Assembly (NCBI GenBank): GCA_037576195.1
Contig: CM075102.1
Location: 2,356,001 to 2,420,000 of the forward strand
DNA: 64,000 nucleotides
Direction of reading: 5' to 3'
DNA from: Phytoseiulus persimilis
Taxonomy: Eukaryota; Arthropoda; Arachnida; Mesostigmata; Phytoseiidae
Shown one piece after another: positions 12,546 to 23,029 of this stretch. A program made the translations under genes and the position numbers. The notes beneath the pieces are model-generated. The model did not search any database and had not been told where the DNA came from. It saw only the letters and a program-made list of their open reading frames with translations. How positions within the stretch are numbered: position 1 is the first letter of the stretch; the number at the start of each line of letters is the position of its first letter.

Positions 12546-13809
12546 CCAATGGACCAGCGATCCCTAACAGACAGACCGGTGTGGAACATTCGAAGTAATG
12601 AGCGGGCCGCCGTAATGTCCGAGAGTTCATGTTATCTCTCTTCTGCTGAAATTCCCCATGTGATCTGCAAGGGGTACAGATTCCACGAATCGGGAGAAAC
12701 TGGGATCTCACGATGTCTGTTACGCCGGTCGCTTTGATACTCGCCGCCATTTTGTAATCGAGTCTGCTCTGAAGTCCCACTTCATGCACGTAGTGCTTTC
12801 TGAATTGCGAAACATTGCCGCCGGAGTTCTCATAGCCAGGCTCTCCCGGGACGCGGGTTCCAACCTGAGCTTTCTGACGACGTATTCCAAAATGTACGAT
12901 CGCTCTGTGCCAGAATGCAAGGAGAATCTGAATATTCCTCTACCAGTAGCGCCATTCGCCCACGCCAATCTCATGTGGAAGCATTCAATACTCCCTCGAT
13001 GTCGCGTTCGGTCGCTTTGTTTCGGCTTGAGTTGGGAGGACCTCTGTCCGTTGACTCGCAACCGCTCCCTATTGAGAGCTGCTCATCTCCGCGTATGGCC
13101 CTCTATTGCTCCTGTCGCTCTTTACATTCTTAGCTCTGCACGTTTTCGCGGAATGATAGTCGCCGTCTCCTCCTTCTTCAAAATGCTCACGGTGCGGTCC
13201 GCTCCATTGCTTCATCGAATTGACCGATGGCGCATCTGAGAGTTGAGCGGTCTCAACTCCGAGAAAATGTCGTCGACTTTCCGCCATTCCGCGTCAATCT
13301 GTTCTTCTGGAATTTCATCTTTGCCTCGAGGTGCCCAGCTTTCTTCGTTGATCTGGTCCTGACGTTTCGACGCACCTTGATCAATGCCGTAAACTCTGCC
13401 TGTTCCTCAACCGTTAAGGCACGAAACCTGAGATTTGCCTCGGCGTCCAGCTCGAGCTGATCGGCATCCTCAAATGGTGCGGACGCCATCGTAGAGTCTG
13501 ATCCTCGGCACCTCTTGTGGCAACGTTCGGGTCAGCGAGTTGCGTTTCGGATCCGCGTCTCGACGGAGTGGTCCCGAGGCCGGACATGACTTCAAAATCA
13601 GATCAGCCAGCGGCGTGGAGAGCGTCCGCGCAGACGCAGCATTTTCGAAGTCACCGGAACCCGGAGCGAGAGGGCCGAATGCGCCACCCCGGATTTTTGA
13701 TCGCGGATGCGAAGTGTGTTGGATAGTCATTCGCGTTACAATGGCCCAACTGCTTGGATCACGCTGATGAATGCGTTGGAGCTTCACTTCGGTTGATCTG
13801 ATCCTCATG

Positions 13810-15150
13810 GATGAAATGAATGAAATAATAATTCTTCAAGTCGAGCCCTTTCGCCCTTGCGTAATCCCTGAGGTTGTTGAGTATGTCAGTGGTTTCTCGA
13901 AGACGTCGCTGGCAGCGTAGCAGATCTTCGAGAGTTCTCTCTCGCTCCGTGCGTCAATCCAGACCCAGCCCTGGCACCGATTCTGCGCCCAAGATGCTCT
14001 TCGGGAGAGGGATACTTCCGACTTCCTTTGCATATTTACATGCATACTAGTATTTTTCACCAAACGCTGTAACGTTACTGGTCTGGCCATACTTCTCGGG
14101 GTCGCAGGAGATAATTCCTTAATCGATCTTAGGAAGTGATTGCGGGACCGAGCTGTTCATAGTTTTCTGGTTCCAAGGACGTGGTTCCGACATCGATCTG
14201 ACCATCACCTGAGCTTACCTCACAAGCTCGATGAAGCGATCCAACGCCGTGTTTTTGAAGCTGGAGCAACACCAACGAGAAAGACCCCAGAGACGGCGGA
14301 AGACTTCAGTCGGCCGGAGGTCGGCTGAATGCAACGAGTCGCGTGCGCAACGGCCCAAGTGGGGACCAAAGAACCCTAACGAGGAAGTGGTGTTGAAGAA
14401 GCAGCGCGGATAGCTCCACCGCAAATAGCGGTGGACTGTGGAACGCGAATGTGATGGACGGACTTCAAATGCATTCGATGCTCCGCTCCTCCTTGATTCA
14501 CGAATCAATACGCCCCTATGGATAGCAGCCGCAGATCCTATCAGGTGGAAATTCCGAGAGATACGGTCATGGGGATTGGGAACCAGTATTGCAACCCAGA
14601 GAAGAGGGGGAGCGTCTGTGAATTGGCGCCGTCAGGTGGATCCGATCGCTCAAGTGGAGCGATGCAATCGGGAAAGCTGGGAGATGCGAGATATGAGGAG
14701 TTTTTTCACTTCTTGTTGAGAGCCGTTTCTGGCCTCATGTTGAGCTCGTGTGTTTGTCAAACGGTTCAGAGATCTTTCTGACACTTTGAGTGAAGCACAG
14801 CCATCGCTCGTTCGCCTGTAGAACACCACAGCACCATATCGGCGGCTGTTGCCGCGGCCAGTTGTGGTGCCACTATGAAACCAGGTCTATTTTCGGTTGA
14901 CTGCCATCGCGGTGTGGGCGAGACTACGCTCTGCTGACGGGCTCAACGGGGAAACCGCCACCATCTACTAATCTGAGAGAGAATCGTCTTCAAGACCGCT
15001 CTGAGGAACTTCTTGTTCGCGATCCGAGCTCCTGACCTCAACAATTTAGGTTCAGGAGACCCCTCTGTAGGTACAGGCGTGGCCCCCTCGTGGAGTCTTG
15101 GGCTCGAGGATGAAATCGTTTCAATTCTAATCCTCACATTTCTACCATTT
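13810..15150. other. Unassigned stretch upstream of troponin I
   Basis: No coding unit is recognised. The last few hundred bases should hold the troponin I promoter and a 5' untranslated exon, because the first coding exon is preceded by a good acceptor (TTTCTACCATTTTCCAG, ending near 15155). I could not place a TATA box or a muscle-type enhancer with confidence. Confidence 0.4.
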
Positions 15151-15175
15151 TCCAGCCCTCCCCATTTGAATCGAC

Positions 15176-16547
15176 ATGCCAGACATTTCAGAAGTGAGTG
15201 ATGACTCCGCATTCGTGTGCAGAAAAACAGAAAATTGGTTTACGGATTGTTCGGCTCGGGACGATAAGTTATCTATTGACACAGTGCGTTCATTTAGGAG
15301 GAGAAGAGGAAAATGGAGGAGAAGGAGCGGAAGAAGGCCGAGGTTCGAAAGCGGTTGGAAGAAGCTTCGAAAGCCAAGAAGGGCGGCGGGGAGAAAAAAG
15401 GATTCATGACCCCCGAGAGGAAGAAAAAACTCAGGGTAACGTTGCTTGATTACGATTTCCTCAGAATGCTCGCTACATTTTCGGAAATACCGCCGAGTGT
15501 CCCAGGAACCGAAACGTTCTGGTGAAGTCGACTCTCTCTCTCTCTCCCCACAGGCTTTGCTCCGTAAAAAGGCCGCCGATGAGCTCAAGAAGGAACAGGA
15601 ACGCAAAGCTGAAGCGAGGAAGAAAATAATCTCCGAAAGGTGCGGCCAACCCAGAAGCCTCGAAGGAGCGAACGAAGGTGAGTTTTCTGTTGATGGGCAA
15701 ATCTCATTTGAGCTCCAAGAAGACGGTTAGGGAATTCTACCGACTTCATCTCGACGAAAGTGGAGCTCACAGCAAACTTGATGTCGCAGCCTCTCTCCAA
15801 CAAATCATGAAGGAATACCACGCAAGAATCATGGATCTCGAAAACAAGAAATACGACCTCGAGTACGAAGTCCGCCAGAAGGATTTCCTCGTGAGTCCCC
15901 AACTTCCCCGACCGAAGTGTCATCCTCTATGGCAAAACATGAGTTATTCTGCGATGTTTCCCGCCGAGCGCAATCCGGAGAGAAATTTCATGATCCATCA
16001 TCAGATTGCTTCCGTCATCTAACCTGCTTCCTGTGTGTGCTTGCAGATCAACGAGTTAACTATTCAAGTCAACGACTTGCGAGGAAAGTTCGTCAAGCCT
16101 TCGCTCAAGAAGGTTTCAAAGTGAGTCCCCTCGATCTGATCTTATCCGCCCACACTGAAAGGGAAATACTCGAGAGAAAAAAACAGGGAGAAAAACTAGT
16201 TAAGAAGTATTGGGGCATCCGGGCTAGCTGGCCAGTTTCGATGATTCGCTCAAGGGTGATCGTATTCGGTAGCTCATGCAATTTTCTCCGTGGCAGGTTC
16301 GACAAGATGAAGATCAAGAACGTAAAAACCGAAGTCGACTTCCGATCGAATCTCAAGTCTGTCAAGAAAGACTTCAAGTTGGACGAGGGAAAAGAACAGG
16401 TTCGAACCGGAAACTCTTGTATGACGTTTTGTGGAGAAAGGGACCGACGACCATGATACTAACGCCAAGTTTTCATGCACTCAGACCGACAAACCCGAAT
16501 GGGCTCTCGGAGCCAAGAAAGAAGGAGCCGAGGAAGAAGAGGAATGA
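15176..16547 (+). CDS. wupA: Troponin I (arthropod wings-up A type)
   Basis: This is the inhibitory subunit of the thin-filament troponin complex, which blocks actomyosin until calcium binds troponin C. Seven coding exons join without a break: 15176-15193, 15298-15435, 15554-15677, 15790-15890, 16047-16120, 16297-16399 and 16485-16547. All introns are GT/AG, and the product is 206 residues, the usual length of the short arthropod isoforms. Signature blocks are [55 protein letters not shown] and [18 protein letters not shown], ending in an acidic GAEEEEE tail. The start follows a 5'UTR exon that begins at an acceptor. No duplicated mutually exclusive exon (known in Drosophila wupA) is visible, and there is no long N-terminal or Pro/Ala-rich extension. 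Confidence 0.95.
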
Positions 16548-16760
16548 ACCAAAACCTTCACAAAGACGATCAGCTCGCGTCTCGATTCGAGCTGACCCAG
16601 AACAACGAACGGAACCTACAGTTGGCGTGTAACCCGAAGGAAGAGATGAATGAAGAGGGAATTGTCAAGACGATTTTCGTTTGAAATCATGATGGAGGTC
16701 AAGAACCGAAGATGCCGATGGTGACGATGTCAATATAAAATCGCTTTGATAATTGTTGCG

Positions 16761-16766
16761 AATAAA
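16761..16766 (+). terminator. Polyadenylation signal of troponin I
   Basis: AATAAA lies 214 bases after the troponin I stop codon in otherwise non-coding sequence, a normal distance for a short 3' UTR. Confidence 0.6.
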
Positions 16767-17434
16767 AGCTTTTGTGCTCTTATGTCTGGTTGACCGTTTC
16801 GATTTTGTTCTGATTGGGTCTAACAATGGCGAATTGTTCCACCGGTCATCACTAGCGGAAAGCTCAGGCAATGGACTCGGCGAAATCAACGCTAGACGGA
16901 GAATTTGAACGGCAAGAGGCACTCACCCTATCAACGAAGACATCTCGTTGAAAGCCAACAGCAGACTGCCCTGGATTCTCAGGGAACCAGTTCCCATTCT
17001 CACGTACCCGCTCTCCTATTTGCTTATGTTATGTGGAGGATGTGTGTCAGAAGTATTGTTAGCAAATACCCCCATTCCGGGCAAGCTTCGCTTGCTGCGA
17101 AATATCAGACCGTATTGTACCCAGAGCGAGCTGCGGCCTAACGGAAATCTCGAGCTTTCATTCAGAGGACCGAGCATTCAAGTCGAGGTATGTCTGCGAT
17201 ATTTATCTTGCAATGAGAGTGAGCAGGTCATCGGTCCGCCATCAGAACAACTCAGAATGATGCTCTCAAGGATTGTCTCGGTCTCCCTCCGCGGTCGTCG
17301 ACGTCTGCATTTCACAAAAAGCTGTAAATCCTCGATGTCCATTACTTTCCACGCGACAATCTTGATTCGACTGATACGCCTACCAGTTTCGAGGAGCTCC
17401 AGGGAGCTCGACTTCACAGCAATACTTCACGTTA

Positions 17435-17633
17435 CAGTCCGCAACACGAATTTATCGACACGCATTCTATGTGGATGATTTCCGCACCCGCTGGATAACG
17501 AAGTCAGTGTTGCCATGAGAATTCCACTAGGTGCGACAGACTTTGAGATTATATCAACCGACTGAGAAGAACGAAGTTTAGGCTCAGGACCGAACATTTT
17601 TGATATCCAGCTGTAACACGAAATTATCGACAG
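17435..17633 (+). repeat. Left end of Tc3-like element: outer and inner repeat copies
   Basis: The outer copy is at 17435-17460 and the inner at 17611-17633. Both share the core AACACGAAATTATCGACA (one substitution in the outer). The spacing between copies is about 175 bases. Confidence 0.85.
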
Positions 17634-17790
17634 CGTTGAAATCGCGCATTGGGTTGGAGTTTCAGCATTTTCTCGTGAGGCTGATACCGACGAACGTCAA
17701 GTTAGTGCTAACGAAGGACACACAAGTACGATTTGTCGACTCAGAACTCCGGCTCGTCAAGATTTGTGAGAAAGAATTCATTCCCTCAAT

Positions 17791-18786
17791 ATGGGACGAA
17801 AACCGACTCTGACTCCTCAAGAAAGGATTCGCATCGATCAATTACACGGCTCTGGGCTCGCAGCAAGAGCTATCGGACGAGAGATCGGCAGAACAGCGGA
17901 CGTAGTGCTGCGATATTTGAGATTAGGGGCGGAGTATGGCATCAGATCGTACAAGAAACGAAGCACAAAGCTCTCAGATCGTCAGAAACGGAAGATAATT
18001 CAGGATGCGAGCAACAAGAGTGTCTCTTGCGCTCAAATCAGAGACTCAAACAACCTCCCAGTGCATAAACAGACCGTCTGGCGCGTTTTGAGAAGTGCGT
18101 ATCATCTGAAATTCAAGAAAATGTGCGGGAAGCCCCCGCTGACGAAAAAGCACCGAGACACTAGGCTCGATCGCGCCCAGGAATGGATGAGTTGGACTTC
18201 GGAATGGGATAAAGTTGTCTTCAGCGATGAGAAAAAGTTCAATCTGGACGGCCCGGATGGATTCCATAACTACTATCACGATCTTCGGAGAGAGCCTCGA
18301 TTCTATTCCAAAAGACAGTCCGGGGGCGGTTCAGTTATGATCTGGGGAGCGGTCAGTCGCCGCGGGACGTTCCAAATCATCTTCGTGGAGACAATAATGC
18401 GTTCCGTGGACTATAAGCTGCTACTCGAGAACCACCTGCGACCTCAAGCTTTGGAGAAAGTTGGAACGGATTTCATCTTCCAGCAAGATTGCGCCTCCGT
18501 GCACACGGCGGCGATAATCAAAGATTGGTTCCGGGAGAGCGGAGTACGTTTTCTTGACTGGCCTCCGAAGAGCCCCGACCTGAACATTATTGAGAACCTC
18601 TGGGGAACGTTAGCTCGGCTCGTCTATCCCAATGGGAAGCAGTACAACTCAAGAGAAGAACTGAAACATGCGATTCTTTCTTCTTGGGCCAGAATTGGGG
18701 AACGAGACATAAAACCACTCTATGATTCTCTCCCAAGGCGCATTTTTGAGGTCATCAAGGCGAAAGGGGGTTCGACGAAGTATTAA
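17791..18786 (+). CDS. Tc3-like transposase, DD34E
   Basis: This is a 331-residue cut-and-paste transposase in one exon with no stop or frame break. The N-terminal 110 residues hold two helix-turn-helix DNA-binding units (the first near residues 7-45, LTPQERIRIDQLHGSGLAAR) joined by a basic region. The catalytic triad is visible: D146 in VVFSDEKKF, D233 in IFQQDCASVH and E268 in DLNIIENLW, with 34 residues between the last two, the DD34E spacing of Tc1/Tc3. The glycine-rich GGGSVMIWGAVSR block lies at 178-190 and WPPKSPDLN at 257-265. Wording such as DEKKFNLDGPDGF resembles C. elegans Tc3. The frame and the ends are both complete, so the copy could still be active or very recently so. Confidence 0.93.
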   Translation: MGRKPTLTPQERIRIDQLHGSGLAARAIGREIGRTADVVLRYLRLGAEYGIRSYKKRSTKLSDRQKRKIIQDASNKSVSCAQIRDSNNLPVHKQTVWRVLRSAYHLKFKKMCGKPPLTKKHRDTRLDRAQEWMSWTSEWDKVVFSDEKKFNLDGPDGFHNYYHDLRREPRFYSKRQSGGGSVMIWGAVSRRGTFQIIFVETIMRSVDYKLLLENHLRPQALEKVGTDFIFQQDCASVHTAAIIKDWFRESGVRFLDWPPKSPDLNIIENLWGTLARLVYPNGKQYNSREELKHAILSSWARIGERDIKPLYDSLPRRIFEVIKAKGGSTKY

Positions 18787-18821
18787 CTTTCGAGAATTCC
18801 GAAATCGTGGAATAAATCAGC

Positions 18822-19019
18822 CTGTCGATAATTTCATGTTACGGCTCGAAATCGATTTTCTGGAATCTTACGCGTCGTCTTCCTCGAATCGAAGAAATAT
18901 TCTATCGCCACAATCGTGGTGATGCTGGGAGTATTCCATGGCAGCATCAACATCATCTCTCTTTGTCATCAGGAATAGTCTAGAAAACTTGACTGTCGAT
19001 AATTTCGTGTTGTGGGCTG
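18822..19019 (-). repeat. Right end of Tc3-like element: inner and outer repeat copies
   Basis: The inner copy is at 18822-18845 and the outer at 18994-19019, both inverted relative to the left end and sharing the TGTCGATAATTTC core. The inner copy reads CATGTTACGG where the outer reads CGTGTTGTGG. Confidence 0.85.
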
Positions 19020-19041
19020 TAGTTGCGCGCCGCCTGCATGG

Positions 19042-19605
19042 TCATACAAAGCCGTCCTCCTGTCTATGGATATTATTGATTGATTGATGAGGAGGTTCGT
19101 AAGAAGAAGCACTCAGCTCCTGCCCGAAATCTAACTGAATGGTTCCCCGATATACGACTACGGTCGAGAAAATAGTTGGAAGAATGTCACCAGCAAGCAA
19201 AGAAGGGAGTACTTTCGGGGAATGATTTATTGGGACCAAGTTGGAAACGTCTTGATAAGGGATGGGAAGTTCGGAATCCTCCTCCCTCCCGAGGAGGGTT
19301 CTTTCGCGATGAATCTCAAAATTTGATCGCGAAGAAATGTAGCATATACCGTTGAACATGCTGTTTTCCATTGCGGCGCTTTCGTCAACGTAACGATAAG
19401 TTCTCGCTCGCTCAATTCGCAGCGGTTCAAGATAAATGCATCGAATGTCGAGGACTTTTGCGAGGGTCATTCGGTAACGAATAAAGAAGGAAACTTCAGG
19501 CGAAAAAGAAGACCCTGCGTTTGACGAACCGTCCGTAGGAAGGACGTCGCGCAAGCAAAACCCCGCCCATAGGAAACCTTTCGTGTAGAGGAACTCTCGT
19601 ATCAC
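19042..19605 (-). CDS. Unrecognised open frame, 187 codons
   Basis: An ATG-initiated frame of 187 codons runs on the minus strand immediately beyond the right end of the Tc3-like transposon. I recognise no domain, membrane segment or repeat in it. The region upstream (19605-20170) is also open in minus-strand frames but in a different phase. It may be a lineage-specific gene, part of an older repeat into which the transposon jumped, or chance. There is no splice or polyadenylation evidence either way. Confidence 0.2.
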   Translation of the reverse strand: MIREFLYTKGFLWAGFCLRDVLPTDGSSNAGSSFSPEVSFFIRYRMTLAKVLDIRCIYLEPLRIERARTYRYVDESAAMENSMFNGICYISSRSNFEIHRERTLLGREEDSELPIPYQDVSNLVPINHSPKVLPSLLAGDILPTIFSTVVVYRGTIQLDFGQELSASSYEPPHQSINNIHRQEDGFV

Positions 19606-20363
19606 TAGTTGTAACGAGTTGAGCCTAATACTATTTGGGATTTCTCAAGCTCTTGAGCGGAGGGGGCCGTCCGCGGTCTACGGGAAAACGGCGGACTATT
19701 CGTCGCAGTCCGGTCCATCGACGCCACAGGAGCATTCCGGGGGAAAACGAGTTCACGAAGGCTCACAATAATGACCCGCGGATATTCGCGAGGGACCTGA
19801 TGCCGCGGACTGAATGAAATTCTCGTTTTCTGAAACAGAACCTGAAGTTCCTCGCAAACTTCGTCGCGAAAACTCGTGGCCACGGAAGTCTGCCGCGAGA
19901 GGAGTGACCGCAGACACATCTGGCCGCGAGAAAGGTGTCGAGAAGAGTTGGTGGCAGAATCCTGGCAAACGTGTCCTCGGTAAAATGCCTCAGCGCCGAA
20001 GTTTCGATTGAAAACGGTCTGCAGCAAGGTTCGCAATCACAGAATTCCGCAGTGTTTGGATCTTGCACGATATGATGTGTTTTTTCCTGTATAGTCCCGA
20101 GCCAGATATTCGTTAGTTTTGTATGTGGGAAAAATCTTGCTGATATCGGTCTCGCCCAACTTGCCAAGAATGCTCATTCATCTTCAACGCCGCGCAGCTC
20201 GCCGTGGACATCGGGACAGGAGTTTTTCGCAGCCCACTCCGGACGATCGACTTGGAACACGCTCCCACAATTAGTCAGAGATCCTTCCGGAGCTCATGAG
20301 AATAGATCACAGAGAGTACACAAGGTCTCTCTGGTGATCGATTTTACCGTGCTCCAAGGGTGG

Positions 20364-20760
20364 TCAAGGCTCAAGGTATTGCGGACTCACTTTGTCTTCC
20401 TGTAGAAGACTTTTTTCTTCGCTGCGCCCATACGACTCATACCAGTCAGTTCTATACCACTTTATATGGCTGCGGAGTGACTCCTGCATCTTTACTTGAG
20501 GAATGGACAGAGCGTACTTATTGAGGACCTTCGTATTGGTCGCACAAGCTTCCCTCGAAGCTCGTTGACCTGGATGGTTATTTCGTTGGGGAAGAAGCCT
20601 TCCTGACAAACTTCACATTCAAGATTAAACTCCTGTTCCTCAAACCGGACCATTCGAACATGGCAGGTGGCGATGATGTCATGCTCTTCTGTGAGAAGAG
20701 TCCTCAGCTCTGACAGCCGTTTCTCGTTAACGTGATCCATCCGTCGGCAGGCTTCGACAT
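20364..20760 (-). pseudogene. Intronless diverged troponin I copy (retrocopy-like)
   Basis: On the minus strand, 20740-20492 reads as the central part of troponin I: LRTLLTEEHDIIATCHVRM, FEEQEFNLECEV, then ITIQVNELRGKLVRP. The same order in the real gene is [28 protein letters not shown]. In the real gene an intron falls between DFL and INELT; here the corresponding residues (EGFFPNEIT) run straight through. After LVRP the frame shifts, and the next frame gives KVLNKY, then SLRSHIK, like the following troponin I exon (KVSK, then FRSNLKSVK), again with no intron. Lack of two introns, substitutions at nearly half the sites and a frame break suggest an old retroposed copy. A diverged paralogue is the alternative. 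Confidence 0.7.
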
Positions 20761-21719
20761 CGAGTGCCTACGCTTCTGTAAGAGTGACCATTGCGGCACG
20801 TGGACGTCGGGTCAGGAAATTCAGAGGTGAGGATGGGATGATCGGTTGGACCTAACATAGAAAAGTGAATACAGGTTTGTGACGACTCAAATAACATATA
20901 AGAGTAACAAAAGAGGAATTTTGGATGTCTCTCGTGGATGAAATATCGATATATCTTTGGCTACGGGTTGTCGATATCTCGGAATCGGGTAATAGTTCAA
21001 GATCGAAATGATTCTACGCAAATTCGAACATCTTTTATCTTTTGAGGCGGTCCTTCAGATTCCAATTGAAATCGCAGTGAAGGATCACCGGAGCTTTGCG
21101 TGGTTCTATACCAGGGGCACGAACGTAGTCATATTTCACGATAAACTTTTCACTGAGCTCGAACGAGGTTCCTGGATTTCTATAAGCTGTCGGAAGGACA
21201 GTCAATGGGCCCCGTAGTAGTATCCTACATGCACATGTGTCACCGTCATCCTCACCAATGAGATCTGGAGCGAGTGTAGAACTGGCTTGAAATTCAATAG
21301 ACTCGACGATTGTGATTCATATTCCGAGTTGGAACGCTAGTTGAGACACTTGGAATATTCTCTTCACCCATTCGATTGTCGCACGTCATGCGTTTGTTCG
21401 GAACATCGGTCGGAATAAGAACGTTTTCCCGGCTGTTCACACTCATCGGTTGACGAAATAAATACCAAGCTGCTTCTTGTGTGGTCATTCTGACTGCATC
21501 CAACATACGTTTCAACGTACTCGTTTCAAAAGATCCATATGATCTTAATCAGGGTATTCCTCTTTGTAACTCGTACGATTGTCGTTGTATATTGGACACA
21601 CCGCGATTGTTCCCAATAATATATCCCACCGCATGAGAGTTGCGGCTGACTTGCTCATGTGTGAACTGTAAATTGATATTTGCCTCTGAGCGACGCACTG
21701 CATTGGATATTTTTTCCTC

Positions 21720-21880
21720 TCACGGAGGCCTTAGGAATTCGGTCTCTCACCGGTGTGACTCCGTCAGACTGGCTAACTCGACAAAGGGGTTGCCGCATAC
21801 ATCGCAGGTAAACGGTTCCTCGCCGGTGTGTCTTCGCTCATGAGTCTTCATGACTCGTGAAGTCTCTGGGAGTGAAGAGA
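21720..21880 (-). pseudogene. C2H2 zinc-finger remnant
   Basis: The minus strand encodes a single C2H2 linker and half finger, THERRHTGEEPFTCDVCGNPF, followed by LASLTESHR and a stop. The TGE-x-PF linker between fingers is diagnostic. The second finger has its cysteine pair but lacks a second histidine before the stop, and no other fingers flank it in frame. It is best read as a fragment of a multi-finger protein or of a zinc-finger-bearing repeat. Confidence 0.55.
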
Positions 21881-22690
21881 AGTTTGTTGAACTAGTCGCA
21901 TGCGAGAATTACCCGCTACGTGCTCGCGTTCGACATTCGTGTGCGCCAGGAGGGACTAAAACATAATCGCGAGCGTAATCGATGGAGGCAACTAGTTCTC
22001 TATTTGTACGTAGCGCAACACAATTGTTACGTCGGTCGCAACGACGAGGCTCCACGCTCGACGAATTCCGAATGGCCATAATTGATAAGCCTGATCGTGA
22101 ATCACAGTCAGACGAAGCCACCGAAAGAACACTAGCGCCACAGAGAGAAGGAATGAGATGAACCATGGAAGTGAGTTTCATTGAAGCGTGAGCACGTGGA
22201 GAACAATCGGAGTAAATGATCATACCTCATTGAAATCTTGGGATAATATCGGGTTTTCTCACTCGCTCACCCGATCCACCGCACTACAGCATTCGTTTCT
22301 CGAGGACGCGGGGCGATTCGAAAATTCGCATTTGGCGGAAATTGTCAAGAACAATTCTGAGCTGACATCGTCAGGTATCACGCGCTGCATGGCACTCACT
22401 GACACAAACTTGGAGCACGTTGGTCAGTTTAATGAGCGTGGACTTGGCACACGCGCTGTGCCGATCGTGTACTATTGCGAGCCTCCACTACCTGGACCTA
22501 CGAAGTCCCAAGTTCGACAGGAGAAACATTGGGAGAGTAGCAAGCTCCAAGGATCGCCGAGGCTTGATGTTTAGCCTCGGGAGCGACTTTTTCTTGAGAA
22601 GCCGGGAAGGTCCGATCTTGGAGAGAGTCGGGAACTCGGGTAACGGGCACCACGAATTCCCGAAGTCATTCCAGGCGCATTCGGACAATA

Positions 22691-23029
22691 AGTGGTACAT
22701 CGAACCTCTCGACGACATTCACGTTCTCGAGCCGCTCAGACGTGAACATGGAAGACCAGAGGCAACTTTTGTTGGCAGTCCCAGACCGACCGAACGAACG
22801 GGGGGAGATCAAAAAGTTCTCGGTCAACTCGATCTGCGACTGCTCCAACGAACTTGTCTAGTTTACCGCGGAAGAAGCTCTCACCATATTCCTGGACAAC
22901 TTCGCAAACGAGGTTCCAGAGAAAAGAATAACCGGAGAGGAACAGTGGAGAGTTGTAACAGAAGAACAATACGCGATGAGGTCTAGAAGGAAGGGGAGAA
23001 CTCAGTGGGGATCCAGAGGGGAACTTTGA
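22691..23029 (+). pseudogene. Unrecognised frame interrupted by one stop
   Basis: A frame beginning at or before ATG 22748 reads 37 codons to a TAG at 22859-22861, then continues 55 more codons to TGA at 23027-23029. Composition on both sides looks protein-like (MEDQRQLLLAVPDRP before, FTAEEALTIFLDNF after). I cannot name the family. No intron that would remove the TAG is obvious. It could be a nonsense-disrupted gene fragment, or two exons. Confidence 0.25.

Larger units (their letters stand above)
8200..13489 (-). mobile_element. Decayed BEL/Pao LTR retrotransposon
   Basis: The minus strand shows the BEL/Pao domain order over about 5.3 kb. A gag-like start lies at 13489-13253. A protease-like block (SGTERSYILEYVVRKLRL) lies near 12930-12850. 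The Pol N-terminal block with DSLPFKENLRTLGDN lies at 11756-11235. The reverse transcriptase core (KIRAVKDAGASKKDE, then LNDGLHDGPEF and ICNVLLRLR) lies at 11215-11033, and the YIDD active-site motif near 10719-10705. The pre-integrase block (VFVAKRIKEIQSLT) lies near 9090-9040, and the integrase start (QAGPFPYR, then YIPLFVSAATRALHLQLVPD) at 8400-8250. Stops and frame changes separate all blocks, so the copy is inactive. LTRs were not found by eye. Confidence 0.85.
17435..19019 (+). mobile_element. Intact Tc3-like (Tc1/mariner) DNA transposon
   Basis: The element is 1,585 bp and is flanked by the expected TA dinucleotide on each side (17433-17434 and 19020-19021). Terminal inverted repeats begin CAGTCCGCAACACGA at 17435-17460 and are mirrored at 18994-19019, matching at 23 of 26 positions. 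A second, inner copy of the same motif lies about 150-175 bp inside each end (17611-17633 and 18822-18845), giving the two-site inverted-repeat/direct-repeat plan of Tc3- and Sleeping Beauty-type elements, where each end holds two transposase binding sites. It carries one uninterrupted transposase gene. It sits between troponin I and its antisense copy. Confidence 0.9.

Noticed and set aside
15678-15789. Extra or mutually exclusive troponin I exon
   Set aside because: The intron is only 112 bases and contains no second copy of the LQQIMKEY-type exon; nor do the other troponin I introns.
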